A stretch of DNA of 64,000 nucleotides, from positions 434,001 through 498,000 of the forward strand of contig NZ_FXTY01000002.1 of assembly GCF_900182745.1 (NCBI RefSeq), in the 5' to 3' direction. Below the pieces are notes generated by a model. It worked only from the letters and a program-made list of their open reading frames with translations, did not search any database and was not told the origin of the DNA. Below, piece by piece: positions 43,774 through 51,760 of this stretch (positions within the stretch are counted from its first letter, which is position 1; the number at the start of each line of letters is the position of its first letter). Position numbers and translations under genes: made by a program. This DNA comes from Shimia sagamensis. Lineage in GTDB: Bacteria > Pseudomonadota > Alphaproteobacteria > Rhodobacterales > Rhodobacteraceae.

Positions 43774-44871
43774 TTATTCGGCGGCTTCAATTTCACCGCT
43801 TTCGATTTGCTCGCGTTCGATGCTTTCAAACAGCGCTTTGAAATTGCCTTCGCCAAAGCCATCGTCACCCTTGCGCTGGATAAACTCAAAGAAGATGGGG
43901 CCAATCACGGTTTTGGAGAAAATTTGCAGCAGGATTTTGGTCTCGCCACCATCGTCCACACCTTCGCCGTCAATCAGGATGCCGTGTTTCTGCATCCGGT
44001 CAAGCGGCTCGTCATGACCCACAACCCGATCTTTTGAAAGCTCGTAATAAGCTGTATTTGGACCAGGCATGAACTTGATGCCCTTGTCCGCAATCGCATC
44101 TGTGGAGCCGTAGATGTCATCGGTGCCCACAGCGATATGCTGGATGCCCTCGCCGTTGTACTTTTTAAGGTACGCAACAATCTGACCGGTTTCGCCGCGA
44201 TCTTCGTTGATCGGGATGCGGATTTTGCCGCAAGGCGAAGTCAGCGCGCGGGACCGAAGACCGGTGAACTTGCCTTCGATATCAAAGAAGCGGATTTCAC
44301 GGAAATTGAACAGGTCGCCGTAGAACTTGAACCACTTGTCCATGTTGCCTGTGAACACGTTGTGGGTCAGGTGGTCGAGGTAGTAGAAGCCGTCACCTTC
44401 GGGCTTAGACGTTACGATCCAGTCAAATTCTTCGTTAAATGGCGAGGTGTCAAAATACTGGTCAGTGAAGTAAATCAATGAACCGCCAATACCTCTGATC
44501 GCGGGCCAGTTCAGCGTCTTGTCGTCCGCGTCATAGGCCTCTGCACCTTTGGACACCGCATGTTCATACGCCTTCTGTGCATCAACAACACGCCAGCCCA
44601 TGGACGGTGCGCAAGGACCGTGCTCTTCAACAAACCGCAGGCCAAAGCTGCCTGGTTCATTGTTGAGAATGTAGGTGACATCACCCTGCTGCCACAGCTC
44701 AATGGCTTTGGACTTGTGGTTGGCGACATGCACGTAGCCCATTTTGACAAAGAGATCGCGCAGCTCCTGCGGCTCAGGATGGGCAAATTCAACAAACTCA
44801 AAGCCGTCGGTGCCTGCAGGGTTAAAATCAGAAATTTCTGCGCGTGGCGCATCATGTGGGAAAGGACCCAT
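43774..44871 (-). CDS. hppD: 4-hydroxyphenylpyruvate dioxygenase
   Basis: The 365-residue Fe(II) enzyme converts 4-hydroxyphenylpyruvate to homogentisate in tyrosine breakdown. The C-terminal barrel holds the metal ligands: His in YLDHLTHNVF, His in GEGIQHIAVGTDDI and Glu in GPIFFEFIQRKGDDGFGEGNF. The N-terminal barrel is the degenerate copy (FEFVEFAHPEPQELRDLFVKMGY). AAGGAG precedes ATG 44871; the long frame above it has no support. It is divergent from an Lrp-family regulator, with a palindrome between. Confidence 0.96.
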   Translation of the reverse strand: MGPFPHDAPRAEISDFNPAGTDGFEFVEFAHPEPQELRDLFVKMGYVHVANHKSKAIELWQQGDVTYILNNEPGSFGLRFVEEHGPCAPSMGWRVVDAQKAYEHAVSKGAEAYDADDKTLNWPAIRGIGGSLIYFTDQYFDTSPFNEEFDWIVTSKPEGDGFYYLDHLTHNVFTGNMDKWFKFYGDLFNFREIRFFDIEGKFTGLRSRALTSPCGKIRIPINEDRGETGQIVAYLKKYNGEGIQHIAVGTDDIYGSTDAIADKGIKFMPGPNTAYYELSKDRVVGHDEPLDRMQKHGILIDGEGVDDGGETKILLQIFSKTVIGPIFFEFIQRKGDDGFGEGNFKALFESIEREQIESGEIEAAE

Positions 44872-44980
44872 GTCGCGTCTCCTTTTGGGGAATTTTGGAT
44901 TAGTGATGTTCGCTGAGGCAAGATTACGCCGCCAATCATGCGGAAACGCCGCGAACTGACGTGCAATCTGATAAAAATCC

Positions 44981-44993
44981 GCGTAGTCTACGC
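44981..44993. promoter_or_regulatory. GCGTAG-T-CTACGC palindrome between hppD and the Lrp gene
   Basis: A perfect 13-base inverted repeat (six plus one plus six) lies in the 155-base divergent region, 34 bases before the Lrp gene start. Lrp/AsnC regulators bind such near-palindromic 13-15-base sites. It is the likely operator for control of hppD and for autoregulation. Confidence 0.68.
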
Positions 44994-45026
44994 ACAAAGT
45001 TTACATTTCACGCGAAAGATACGCAC

Positions 45027-45482
45027 ATGCTAGATACCATCGACATGCGCCTGCTCTCCGCGCTGCAAAAAAACGCGCATCTCACCGCATTGGAATTGGG
45101 GGAGATCCTCAACCTATCACCCAGCCAGGCGGGGCGGCGGCGGCAACGACTGGAAGCAGAAGGCTATATTGAAGGCTACAACGCCCGGTTAAGCCCGCAA
45201 AAGCTGGGCCTGTCGGTGCAAGCGTTCATTCAGGTGCAACTGGGCACACACGGACCGGAAAACTCGCAAAGCTTTGCCACGTTGATCAGCACCCGCGCCG
45301 AAATTGTCAGCGCATGGACATTGACCGGTGATGCAGACTATTTGCTGCGGGCCTATTGTGAGGATCTCAATGCGCTGAACCGCTTGATTCATGAGGTTTT
45401 GCTCCCACATGCCGCCGTAAGCCGTGTGCAAAGTCAGATTGTCATGGACCAACTCAAACGAGACGCCCCGCTGCCGACCTGA
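45027..45482 (+). CDS. Lrp/AsnC-family regulator of hppD
   Basis: The 151-residue protein has the full Lrp layout: helix-turn-helix (MRLLSALQKNAHLTALELGEILNLSPSQAGRRRQRLEAEGYIEGY) and a RAM ligand domain (AFIQVQLGTHGPENSQ, IVSAWTLTGDADYLLRAY). Divergence from hppD suggests it is the aromatic amino-acid-responsive regulator of that gene, as in other proteobacteria where an AsnC-type protein controls hpd. ATG 45027 matches the family start. It is followed by the antiporter gene after 29 bases. Confidence 0.9.
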   Translation: MLDTIDMRLLSALQKNAHLTALELGEILNLSPSQAGRRRQRLEAEGYIEGYNARLSPQKLGLSVQAFIQVQLGTHGPENSQSFATLISTRAEIVSAWTLTGDADYLLRAYCEDLNALNRLIHEVLLPHAAVSRVQSQIVMDQLKRDAPLPT

Positions 45483-45511
45483 GCGCCGCGACAGAATAGG
45501 ACACAGGACGT

Positions 45512-47392
45512 ATGGAAGACGCCCTTTATACTGCCACCATTTTCTTGATCACGGCAGTGATCGCCGTGCCGATTTCGTCCCGCCTCGGGTTGGGCTCAGT
45601 GCTGGGCTACTTGGCGGCGGGTATTATTATCGGGCCGGTGTTGGGGCTGGTTGGCACGCATGAGGCAGATGAGCTTCTGCACTACGCCGAGTTTGGCGTG
45701 GTAATGATGCTGTTTATCATTGGTCTGGAACTGGACCCCCGCGCGCTTTGGGCGATGAAGGATAAGCTGGTTGGGCTGGGGGGACTGCAGATTGGCCTGA
45801 CCACAGGCGCGGTGGCCACGGCCGCCTTGTTTCTGGGCATCCCGCTGAACATGGCGATTGCAACCGGTCTGATATTCTCTCTGAGTTCGACCGCTATCGT
45901 CTTGCAAACCTTGACAGAAAAGGGCCTGATGCAGACCAGCGGCGGGCGATCTACCTTTTCTGTTCTGCTGTCACAGGACATCGCAGTGATCCCGATGTTG
46001 GCACTGTTGCCGCTTCTGGCAATCTCCGGAACCCTGGAAATTGCCCAAGACGGATCAATTGTAGATGACATCACAGAGGCTTCGCACCAATTGTCGCTCG
46101 TGGATGGTCTGCCAGCTTGGGGCGTCACCTTGGTGACCCTAGGCGCGGTGGGGGCAATTGTATTTGGTGGTCTGTTTTTGATGCGGCCTGTTTTCCGCTT
46201 TATTCACGCCGCCCATCTGCCGGAAATGTACACCGCGTTGGCGCTGCTGATTGTGGTCGGCATTGCGCTGCTGATGGAATTGGTAGGACTGTCCCCTGCC
46301 CTCGGCACCTTCCTTGCGGGTGTGCTTTTGGCAAACTCGGAGTTCCGCCACGAGCTGGAGAGTGACATCGCCCCCTTCAAAGGGCTGCTGTTGGGGCTGT
46401 TTTTCATCACCGTGGGCGCCCAGATCAATTTCCATGTCTTTGCCCGTGCTCCGGGCCAGATTATTGGGTTCACTCTTGGCCTCATTGCCATCAAGGCAGC
46501 TGTACTGTTTGTCATCGGACGGGCCTTTGGCCTGCGCCGCCGCAATCTGTGGCTTTTCACGCTGGGCTTAGCCCAGGCAGGTGAATTTGGCTTTGTGCTG
46601 ATCACCTTTTCCGAGCAGCAACATGTGTTGCCCGCCTGGGCGGCCGAAAAGTACCTGTTGGTGGTCGCCCTTACCATGCTGATCACGCCGCTGCTGTTCA
46701 TTTTGCATGACGTTCTGTCCAAGCATTTTGGCGACCACCACGATGGCGATCAGGCACACGAACCGGATCAAGTCGACGAGACCGGCCCCGTCATCATTGC
46801 GGGCATTGGGCGATTTGGGCAGATCGTGAACCGTCTGGTGCGTTCCTCGGGCTATCAAACCGTGGTTCTTGATAACGACATGAAAGCCATCGAGAACATG
46901 CGCAGCTTTGGCGTGAAAGGCTTCTTTGGCGACCCAACCCGCCCTGAAATCTTACATGCCGCTGGCCTGCGCGAGGCGCGGGTCCTGGTGGTGGCTTTGG
47001 ACAATATGGAGGCCTCGGTCAAACTTGTGGCCTTTGCACGGCGCGAACGGCCCGACCTGCATATCATCGCCCGCGCGCGGGACCGCGGTAACGTGTATCG
47101 ACTATATAAAGCAGGTGCGGACGACATTGTGCGGGAGATGTTTGACAGCTCGCTGCGGGCCGGACGTTATGTTTTGGAAAATATCGGCCTCAGCGAGTAT
47201 GAGGCGGCGCATGCGGAACAGGCGTTTTATAAACACGACCGCTTTGCCATGCAGGAGTTGGCGCAGCTCTGGAGCGAGGACGTTCCTCTGTCCAAAAATG
47301 AGGCGTATAAAAAACGCGCACGGTCACTGGAGAAAGAGCTTCAGGATGTGTTGCTCGCCCAACTCGACAGCGACCCAGAGGAGCGCGCCTAA
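45512..47392 (+). CDS. CPA2-family cation:proton antiporter (Kef-type) with TrkA-N domain
   Basis: The 626-residue protein has about 12 membrane segments (residues 1 to about 390, with SRLGLGSVLGYLAAGIIIGP, FSLSSTAIVLQTLTEKG, LSPALGTFLAGVLLANSEFRHELESDIAPFKG) and a C-terminal nucleotide-binding domain of the TrkA-N type (VIIAGIGRFGQIVNRLV, GxGxxG). This is the KefB/KefC layout, which couples potassium efflux to proton entry and responds to glutathione adducts in E. coli. AGGA lies just before ATG. It converges with cobT, 21 bases apart. Confidence 0.93.
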   Translation: MEDALYTATIFLITAVIAVPISSRLGLGSVLGYLAAGIIIGPVLGLVGTHEADELLHYAEFGVVMMLFIIGLELDPRALWAMKDKLVGLGGLQIGLTTGAVATAALFLGIPLNMAIATGLIFSLSSTAIVLQTLTEKGLMQTSGGRSTFSVLLSQDIAVIPMLALLPLLAISGTLEIAQDGSIVDDITEASHQLSLVDGLPAWGVTLVTLGAVGAIVFGGLFLMRPVFRFIHAAHLPEMYTALALLIVVGIALLMELVGLSPALGTFLAGVLLANSEFRHELESDIAPFKGLLLGLFFITVGAQINFHVFARAPGQIIGFTLGLIAIKAAVLFVIGRAFGLRRRNLWLFTLGLAQAGEFGFVLITFSEQQHVLPAWAAEKYLLVVALTMLITPLLFILHDVLSKHFGDHHDGDQAHEPDQVDETGPVIIAGIGRFGQIVNRLVRSSGYQTVVLDNDMKAIENMRSFGVKGFFGDPTRPEILHAAGLREARVLVVALDNMEASVKLVAFARRERPDLHIIARARDRGNVYRLYKAGADDIVREMFDSSLRAGRYVLENIGLSEYEAAHAEQAFYKHDRFAMQELAQLWSEDVPLSKNEAYKKRARSLEKELQDVLLAQLDSDPEERA

Positions 47393-47413
47393 ACGCGCTC
47401 CAAACCGTCGAGC

Positions 47414-48424
47414 CTAGCTGCCCGACACACCAGCTTCGGCAAAGGTGGCCATGCCCGAATGGCAAGCCACAGCCGCCTTCAGAATGCTGATCGCCACCGC
47501 CGCGCCAGAGCCTTCCCCCAACCGCATGTTGAGGCTCAAAATCGGCTCTTTCCCAAGCTGCGCCAAAAGCGCCGGGTGTGCGCTCTCTGCGCTCACATGG
47601 CCTGCGATCATGTGATCCAGCGCATCGTCGACCTCTTCGCCAATCGTTGCGGCTGCGGCCGTCGCAATAAAGCCATCCAGGATCACCGGAATGCGCAGCA
47701 CGCGCGCCCGTGCCATTGCACCAACCATGCCGGCCAACTCACGCCCGCCAAGGCAGCGCAGCGCTTCCAGTCCTTTGGGCGTGTTGTTCGCCGCCACACC
47801 TTCACGCACCACGCGCGCTTTGGTGGCCAATCCGGCCTCATCCACACCAGTGCCACGGCCAACCCACTCTTCCGCCTCTCCGGCATAAAGCGCATGTGCA
47901 ATCGCCGCCGCGCTGGTGGTGTTGCCAATGCCCATTTCGCCCACAACCAAAAGGTCGGTGGAGTCTTTGACCGCAGTCCAGCCTGACAGCAGCGCCGCCA
48001 CAACCTCAGCCTCGGTCATCGCCGGGCCTTGGGTGAAATCCGCAGTCGGCGTATCCAGATCCAACGCAATCACATCCAAATCGGCACCAGCCGCTTTGCT
48101 TAGCTGGTTGATTGCCGCCCCACCGTGCTGAAAATTCAGCACCATCTGTTCGGTCACTTCCGTAGGGAAAGCTGACACGCCTTGCGCGGTCACACCGTGG
48201 TTGCCCGCGAAGATAATCACTTGGGGTGCCTCAATGCTGGGGCGAGGATTGCCACGCCACCCAGCATACCAGATCGCCATGTCTTCCAGTCGGCCCAAGG
48301 CGCCCGGCGGCTTGGTCAGCTGGCCATTGCGCTCTTCGGCTCCGTCCAGCGCTTTCTGATCCACACCGGGTGCAGCCGCCAAAAGTGTTTTAAACTCTGC
48401 CAAAGTGGTGAATTCTGCGGACAT
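47414..48424 (-). CDS. cobT: Nicotinate-nucleotide:dimethylbenzimidazole phosphoribosyltransferase
   Basis: The 336-residue enzyme makes alpha-ribazole phosphate for the lower ligand of cobalamin. Motifs are [61 protein letters not shown] and LGEGSGAA near the C terminus with the catalytic Glu. AGGAG precedes ATG 48424, so the longer frame is rejected. Divergent from cobS by 83 bases; no cobalamin riboswitch fits in that gap. Confidence 0.96.
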   Translation of the reverse strand: MSAEFTTLAEFKTLLAAAPGVDQKALDGAEERNGQLTKPPGALGRLEDMAIWYAGWRGNPRPSIEAPQVIIFAGNHGVTAQGVSAFPTEVTEQMVLNFQHGGAAINQLSKAAGADLDVIALDLDTPTADFTQGPAMTEAEVVAALLSGWTAVKDSTDLLVVGEMGIGNTTSAAAIAHALYAGEAEEWVGRGTGVDEAGLATKARVVREGVAANNTPKGLEALRCLGGRELAGMVGAMARARVLRIPVILDGFIATAAAATIGEEVDDALDHMIAGHVSAESAHPALLAQLGKEPILSLNMRLGEGSGAAVAISILKAAVACHSGMATFAEAGVSGS

Positions 48425-48507
48425 TGGCCGGGCTCCTGTTGAATTTTTAACGTTAGCGCTGTTTACCTCATATCCAGCCCCCGGCAAGTGAGGAAAAAGA
48501 CGCAGGT

Positions 48508-49272
48508 ATGGCCAGTTCCGACACGTCACCGTTTCGCCCCCGCGACATCAACACCGCTTTGGCGCTTTTGACACGTCTGCCGGTGAAAGCAGACTTTTCA
48601 CGCGGCGCACGTGCGGCCTGGGCCTACAGCATTGCGGGTGCCGCTCTGGCCCTGCTCGCCGCCCTGCCAACAGCGGCCTTGCTCTTTATCGGTCTACCCC
48701 CCGTATTGGCAGCTTTGGTCTGGCTCACCGCCATGGTGGTGATGAGTGGTGCGATGCACGAAGACGGGTTGGCCGACACGGCGGATGGGTTCTGGGGCGG
48801 CTGGGACAAGGCGCGGCGCTTAGAGATCATGCGCGATAGCCACATTGGTGCCTATGGCGTGATTGCGCTGTGTTTATCGATTGCCGCGCGCTGGGGCGCC
48901 ATTGCGATCTTGCTGGAAGCAGACGTCTGGATGTTTGGATTACTGGCCGTGGCCATGCTGTCACGTGCCAACATGACGTTGGTGATGGCCGCCCTGCCGC
49001 ATGCCCGCAGCGATGGCTTAAGCCATTCGCAAGGCCGTGCGCCACGCACCGGCGCGCTCACAGGTTTTGCGTTGGCGGGTGTGACCGCCTTTGGATGTGT
49101 GGGTGTACCGGGGGTGATCCTCACCGGCGTGGCCTTTGTGATGGCAGCGCTGTGCTCCGCCACGGCCCGGGTGAAAATTGGCGGTCAGACTGGCGACGTC
49201 TTAGGGGCGACGCAGCAGATCACCGAGATCACACTGCTGTTCACCCTGGTGATACTGGCGCACTACTTCTAG
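48508..49272 (+). CDS. cobS: Adenosylcobinamide-GDP ribazoletransferase
   Basis: The 254-residue inner-membrane enzyme joins adenosylcobinamide-GDP to alpha-ribazole, the last assembly step. Signature text is [36 protein letters not shown] (metal-binding acidic motif) and [15 protein letters not shown], followed by several hydrophobic segments. A functional pair with the divergent cobT. It ends overlapping the ion-channel gene stop on the other strand by four bases. Confidence 0.95.
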   Translation: MASSDTSPFRPRDINTALALLTRLPVKADFSRGARAAWAYSIAGAALALLAALPTAALLFIGLPPVLAALVWLTAMVVMSGAMHEDGLADTADGFWGGWDKARRLEIMRDSHIGAYGVIALCLSIAARWGAIAILLEADVWMFGLLAVAMLSRANMTLVMAALPHARSDGLSHSQGRAPRTGALTGFALAGVTAFGCVGVPGVILTGVAFVMAALCSATARVKIGGQTGDVLGATQQITEITLLFTLVILAHYF

Positions 49273-50039
49273 GCACCATCGGTCTCGATACAGATTGTTG
49301 CGCCACAATGTTTGCAATGCACCGCGTCCGGATCGTGGCGCAGCAAACCGCAACTCTCACATTTGTGACGCACTTTCTGCGGCCTGATGATCGCCTGTGC
49401 CAACTGCACAAACAGCGCCACCCCCCCCACCATAATGCAGATGGAAAACAACTTCCCGCCCGGACTGTTCAAGGTGATGTCGCCGTAGCCGGTGGTCGTC
49501 AAGGTCGCCACGGTGAAGTACATCGCGTCAATAAAAGGCGTGGCCGTGGCTTCTCTATCGATGAAAAACACCAAAGACGAAGCCGACGTGACCATGACAA
49601 ACACAAACAGATTGATGGTCGCAATCACCGCGTCCTCGTGGGTGCGGAACCAGCGGCTGTCGCGGCGCAGATCATACAGCAAGTGGTAGGAGTGGATCAG
49701 GCGCAGCCCACGCAACACCCGCAAAAACGCCAAATCGCCAGAGAGCCAAGGGTCGATGAACAGCGACCCAATCACCACCACATCGGCAATCGTGTAGATA
49801 CGTGTGAGGAAAAATCGGCGATCCTCCGCCACCCACCAACGCGCCACCAAATCAAGGCAGATGATCACCCCAGTGACACGGCTGGCGAGGATCAATCCTG
49901 GTCCATAAGGCACATGCGCGGTGGCGATGAAGAACAGGATAGTGACAAAATCAAAGATGATCAGCGCATAACGAAATTTCACCGCGTCTGGCGTGTGCGC
50001 CGTGTAGAGCCGCTCAACTGTCGCTTTGAGTTTTTCCAT
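49269..50039 (-). CDS. Voltage-gated-type potassium channel with C-terminal zinc ribbon
   Basis: The 256-residue protein has six membrane segments, an S4-like helix with Arg every third residue (FLRVLRGLRLIHSYHLLYDLRR), and the pore loop FTVATLTTTGYGDI carrying the potassium selectivity filter TTGYGD. After S6 comes a cytosolic tail with two CxxC pairs (CESCGLLRHDPDAVHCKHCGA), a rubredoxin-like zinc ribbon. Kv-type channels with such a tail are uncommon. GGGAGG lies upstream of ATG 50039. It is convergent with cobS. Confidence 0.9.
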   Translation of the reverse strand: MEKLKATVERLYTAHTPDAVKFRYALIIFDFVTILFFIATAHVPYGPGLILASRVTGVIICLDLVARWWVAEDRRFFLTRIYTIADVVVIGSLFIDPWLSGDLAFLRVLRGLRLIHSYHLLYDLRRDSRWFRTHEDAVIATINLFVFVMVTSASSLVFFIDREATATPFIDAMYFTVATLTTTGYGDITLNSPGGKLFSICIMVGGVALFVQLAQAIIRPQKVRHKCESCGLLRHDPDAVHCKHCGATICIETDGA

Positions 50040-50104
50040 GCATCTGCCTCCCTTACCGGCAGTAAACGCCAACAAAGCTTTTCAGGCAACTGTTTGATAG
50101 GCCA

Positions 50105-50139
50105 CAAAAAAGGGACCGCACCTTTCGGTACGATCCCTT
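50105..50139 (-). terminator. Rho-independent terminator of carD
   Basis: On the minus strand, a perfect 13-bp stem (AAGGGATCGTACC with GGTGCGGTCCCTT) capped by a GAAA tetraloop is followed by a T run. It lies about 20 bases past the carD stop. Confidence 0.93.
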
Positions 50140-50158
50140 CTAGAAACATGCAAAACGA

Positions 50159-50677
50159 TTAGGCTGCGGCAGGTGCGCGTGAGACCAGAACGTCGTCGAC
50201 TTTTTTGGCGGCAGCAGCTTCGTCGCCATCAGCCACAGCAGCCACTTCGCGGGTCAAACGCTCCAGCGCGGCTTCGTAAAGCTGACGCTCAGAGTAGCTC
50301 TGCTCGCGCTGATCATCGGTGCGGTGCAGATCACGCACAACTTCGGCAATGGCAATCAGATCACCAGAGTTGATCTTCTGCTCATACTCCTGCGCACGGC
50401 GGGACCACATGGCGCGCTTGACCTTAGCTTTGCCCTTTAGGGTTCGCATCGCCTGTTCAATCACGTCCGGGCTGCTCAAACCACGCATGCCAATCTCGGT
50501 GGCTTTGTTGGTTGGCACCCGCAGGGTCATCTTGTCTTTTTCAAACGAGATCACAAAAAGCTCCAGCTGCATGCCTGCAACTTCCTGCTCTTCGATGGAA
50601 ATGATCTGCCCCACGCCATGTGCCGGATAGACAACAAATTCGTTCGGGCTGAACTCGTTTTTCTTGGATTTGCTCAT
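50159..50677 (-). CDS. carD: CarD/CdnL-family RNA polymerase-binding regulator
   Basis: The 172-residue protein has the CarD_CdnL_TRCF N-terminal Tudor-like domain that binds the RNA polymerase beta subunit (FVVYPAHGVGQIISIEEQEVAGMQLELFVI, in order), then a helical DNA-contacting domain (MWSRRAQEYEQKINSGDLIAIAEVVRDLHR) ending in an Ala-rich tail. It stabilises open promoter complexes, notably at rRNA promoters. AAAGGA precedes the ATG. It is last in a reverse-strand run after fdxA and has a long leader with a strong hairpin. Confidence 0.95.
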   Translation of the reverse strand: MSKSKKNEFSPNEFVVYPAHGVGQIISIEEQEVAGMQLELFVISFEKDKMTLRVPTNKATEIGMRGLSSPDVIEQAMRTLKGKAKVKRAMWSRRAQEYEQKINSGDLIAIAEVVRDLHRTDDQREQSYSERQLYEAALERLTREVAAVADGDEAAAAKKVDDVLVSRAPAAA

Positions 50678-50720
50678 GCAGTACTTCCTTTGTGAGCCCC
50701 CATCATGCCAGACGACAAAT

Positions 50721-50754
50721 TTTCGCTCGGGAAAGGATGTTTCCCGATGCGAAA
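50721..50754 (-). promoter_or_regulatory. Fourteen-bp hairpin in the carD leader
   Basis: TTTCGC plus TCGGGAAA pair with TTTCCCGA plus GCGAAA (one bulged base, five-base loop) 44 to 77 bases upstream of the carD ATG. The rest of the 297-base gap between carD and fdxA holds a second eight-bp hairpin (50893-50914, TTTCAGTC/GACTGAAA), perhaps the end of the fdxA transcript. Confidence 0.5.
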
Positions 50755-50974
50755 TGTCCTCTGGTAGAAAAAGCCACCCTCAGCAAATGCGGGGATGGCT
50801 CTCAGGCAGTTATGTCCTCTGTGACAACAATATAACACAAAAACCGCCCCCTTTAAAGCGCAGGAGGCCTCAAAAGGTATTTTGTGTTCAGTTTTCAGTC
50901 CCTTAAGACTGAAATGTACAGCTTGGACAGCAGTCATGTCCCATTTTCAGGCCGAATCAGCCTGTGCAGAGAGC

Positions 50975-51313
50975 TTAGCCGCCTTCGCCTGGTGCTTCGG
51001 AGAAATATTTCTCCATTTTGCCACTTTCGCCATCCCGCTCTTCGGCTTCGGGCAATTGGTCTTTCTTGGTGATGATGACCGGCCACAGCTCGGAATACTT
51101 CCGGTTAAACTCGACCCACTTCTCCATATCCGGCTCGGTGTCCGGACGGATCGCATCCGCAGGGCATTCCGGCTCACAGACACCGCAGTCGATGCACTCA
51201 TCAGGATGGATCACTAGGAAGTTTTCGCCTTCATAGAAACAGTCCACCGGGCAGACTTCGACACAGTCGGTGTATTTGCAGGCGACGCAGTTTTCAGTAA
51301 CGACGTAGGTCAT
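50975..51313 (-). CDS. fdxA: Seven-iron ferredoxin
   Basis: The 112-residue protein has [21 protein letters not shown] (cysteines for a 3Fe-4S/4Fe-4S pair) and [16 protein letters not shown], the classic Azotobacter FdI-type arrangement, and an extended C terminus ([19 protein letters not shown]). It carries electrons in unknown reactions and is essential in several alphaproteobacteria. Neighbours carD, the S4 protein and the helicase are a set seen together in Rhodobacteraceae. Confidence 0.96.
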   Translation of the reverse strand: MTYVVTENCVACKYTDCVEVCPVDCFYEGENFLVIHPDECIDCGVCEPECPADAIRPDTEPDMEKWVEFNRKYSELWPVIITKKDQLPEAEERDGESGKMEKYFSEAPGEGG

Positions 51314-51363
51314 GGCTCAGGTCTTTCACATCAGCTTTGACGAACTGCCTAAAACAGAGCGGC

Positions 51364-51756
51364 TTAATCTTCAAGCCGCGAAGACTTCATAAGATCGAGA
51401 TTGCGGCGATCCCGCTTGGTTGGACGCCCTTTTCCGTCAGAGCCGGGACTCTTGGGAACAGGTTTCTCCTCAGGCGTCAAATCGTCATATAATGTTTGGG
51501 CTTCAGGCGCTGGACCGCGTCGTTCCCCAAGGGCGGTCACTTTGATCACCCGCACACGCTTGGCCTGAGGAAACGTCAAAACGTCACCAATTGTCACACC
51601 GTGACTGGCTTTGGCAATCTTTTGTCCATTTACCCGAAGATGTCCGCCGGTGATGACTTTGGCCGACAGGCCACGGGTCTTAAAGAACCGTGCCTGCCAA
51701 AGCCATTTGTCAGCCCGAAGTTTGGGCGACGGAGTGTTGGAAGACAGAGCGCTCAC
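51364..51756 (-). CDS. hslR: S4-domain RNA-binding protein (Hsp15-like)
   Basis: The 130-residue protein has an S4 domain (KLRADKWLWQARFFKTRGLSAKVI, then GGHLRVNGQKIAKASHGV and GDVLTFPQAKRVRVIKV) and a basic C-terminal tail (KGRPTKRDRRNLDLM). Hsp15 recycles 50S subunits carrying stalled tRNA. The GTG start lies four bases after the helicase stop, so the two are co-transcribed and probably coupled. Function is by family; heat-shock control is not shown here. Confidence 0.9.
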   Translation of the reverse strand: MSALSSNTPSPKLRADKWLWQARFFKTRGLSAKVITGGHLRVNGQKIAKASHGVTIGDVLTFPQAKRVRVIKVTALGERRGPAPEAQTLYDDLTPEEKPVPKSPGSDGKGRPTKRDRRNLDLMKSSRLED

Positions 51757-51760
51757 GCGC

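Noticed and set aside
48425-48507. Cobalamin riboswitch between cobT and cobS
   Set aside because: The gap is only 83 bases and has no B12-box-like sequence.
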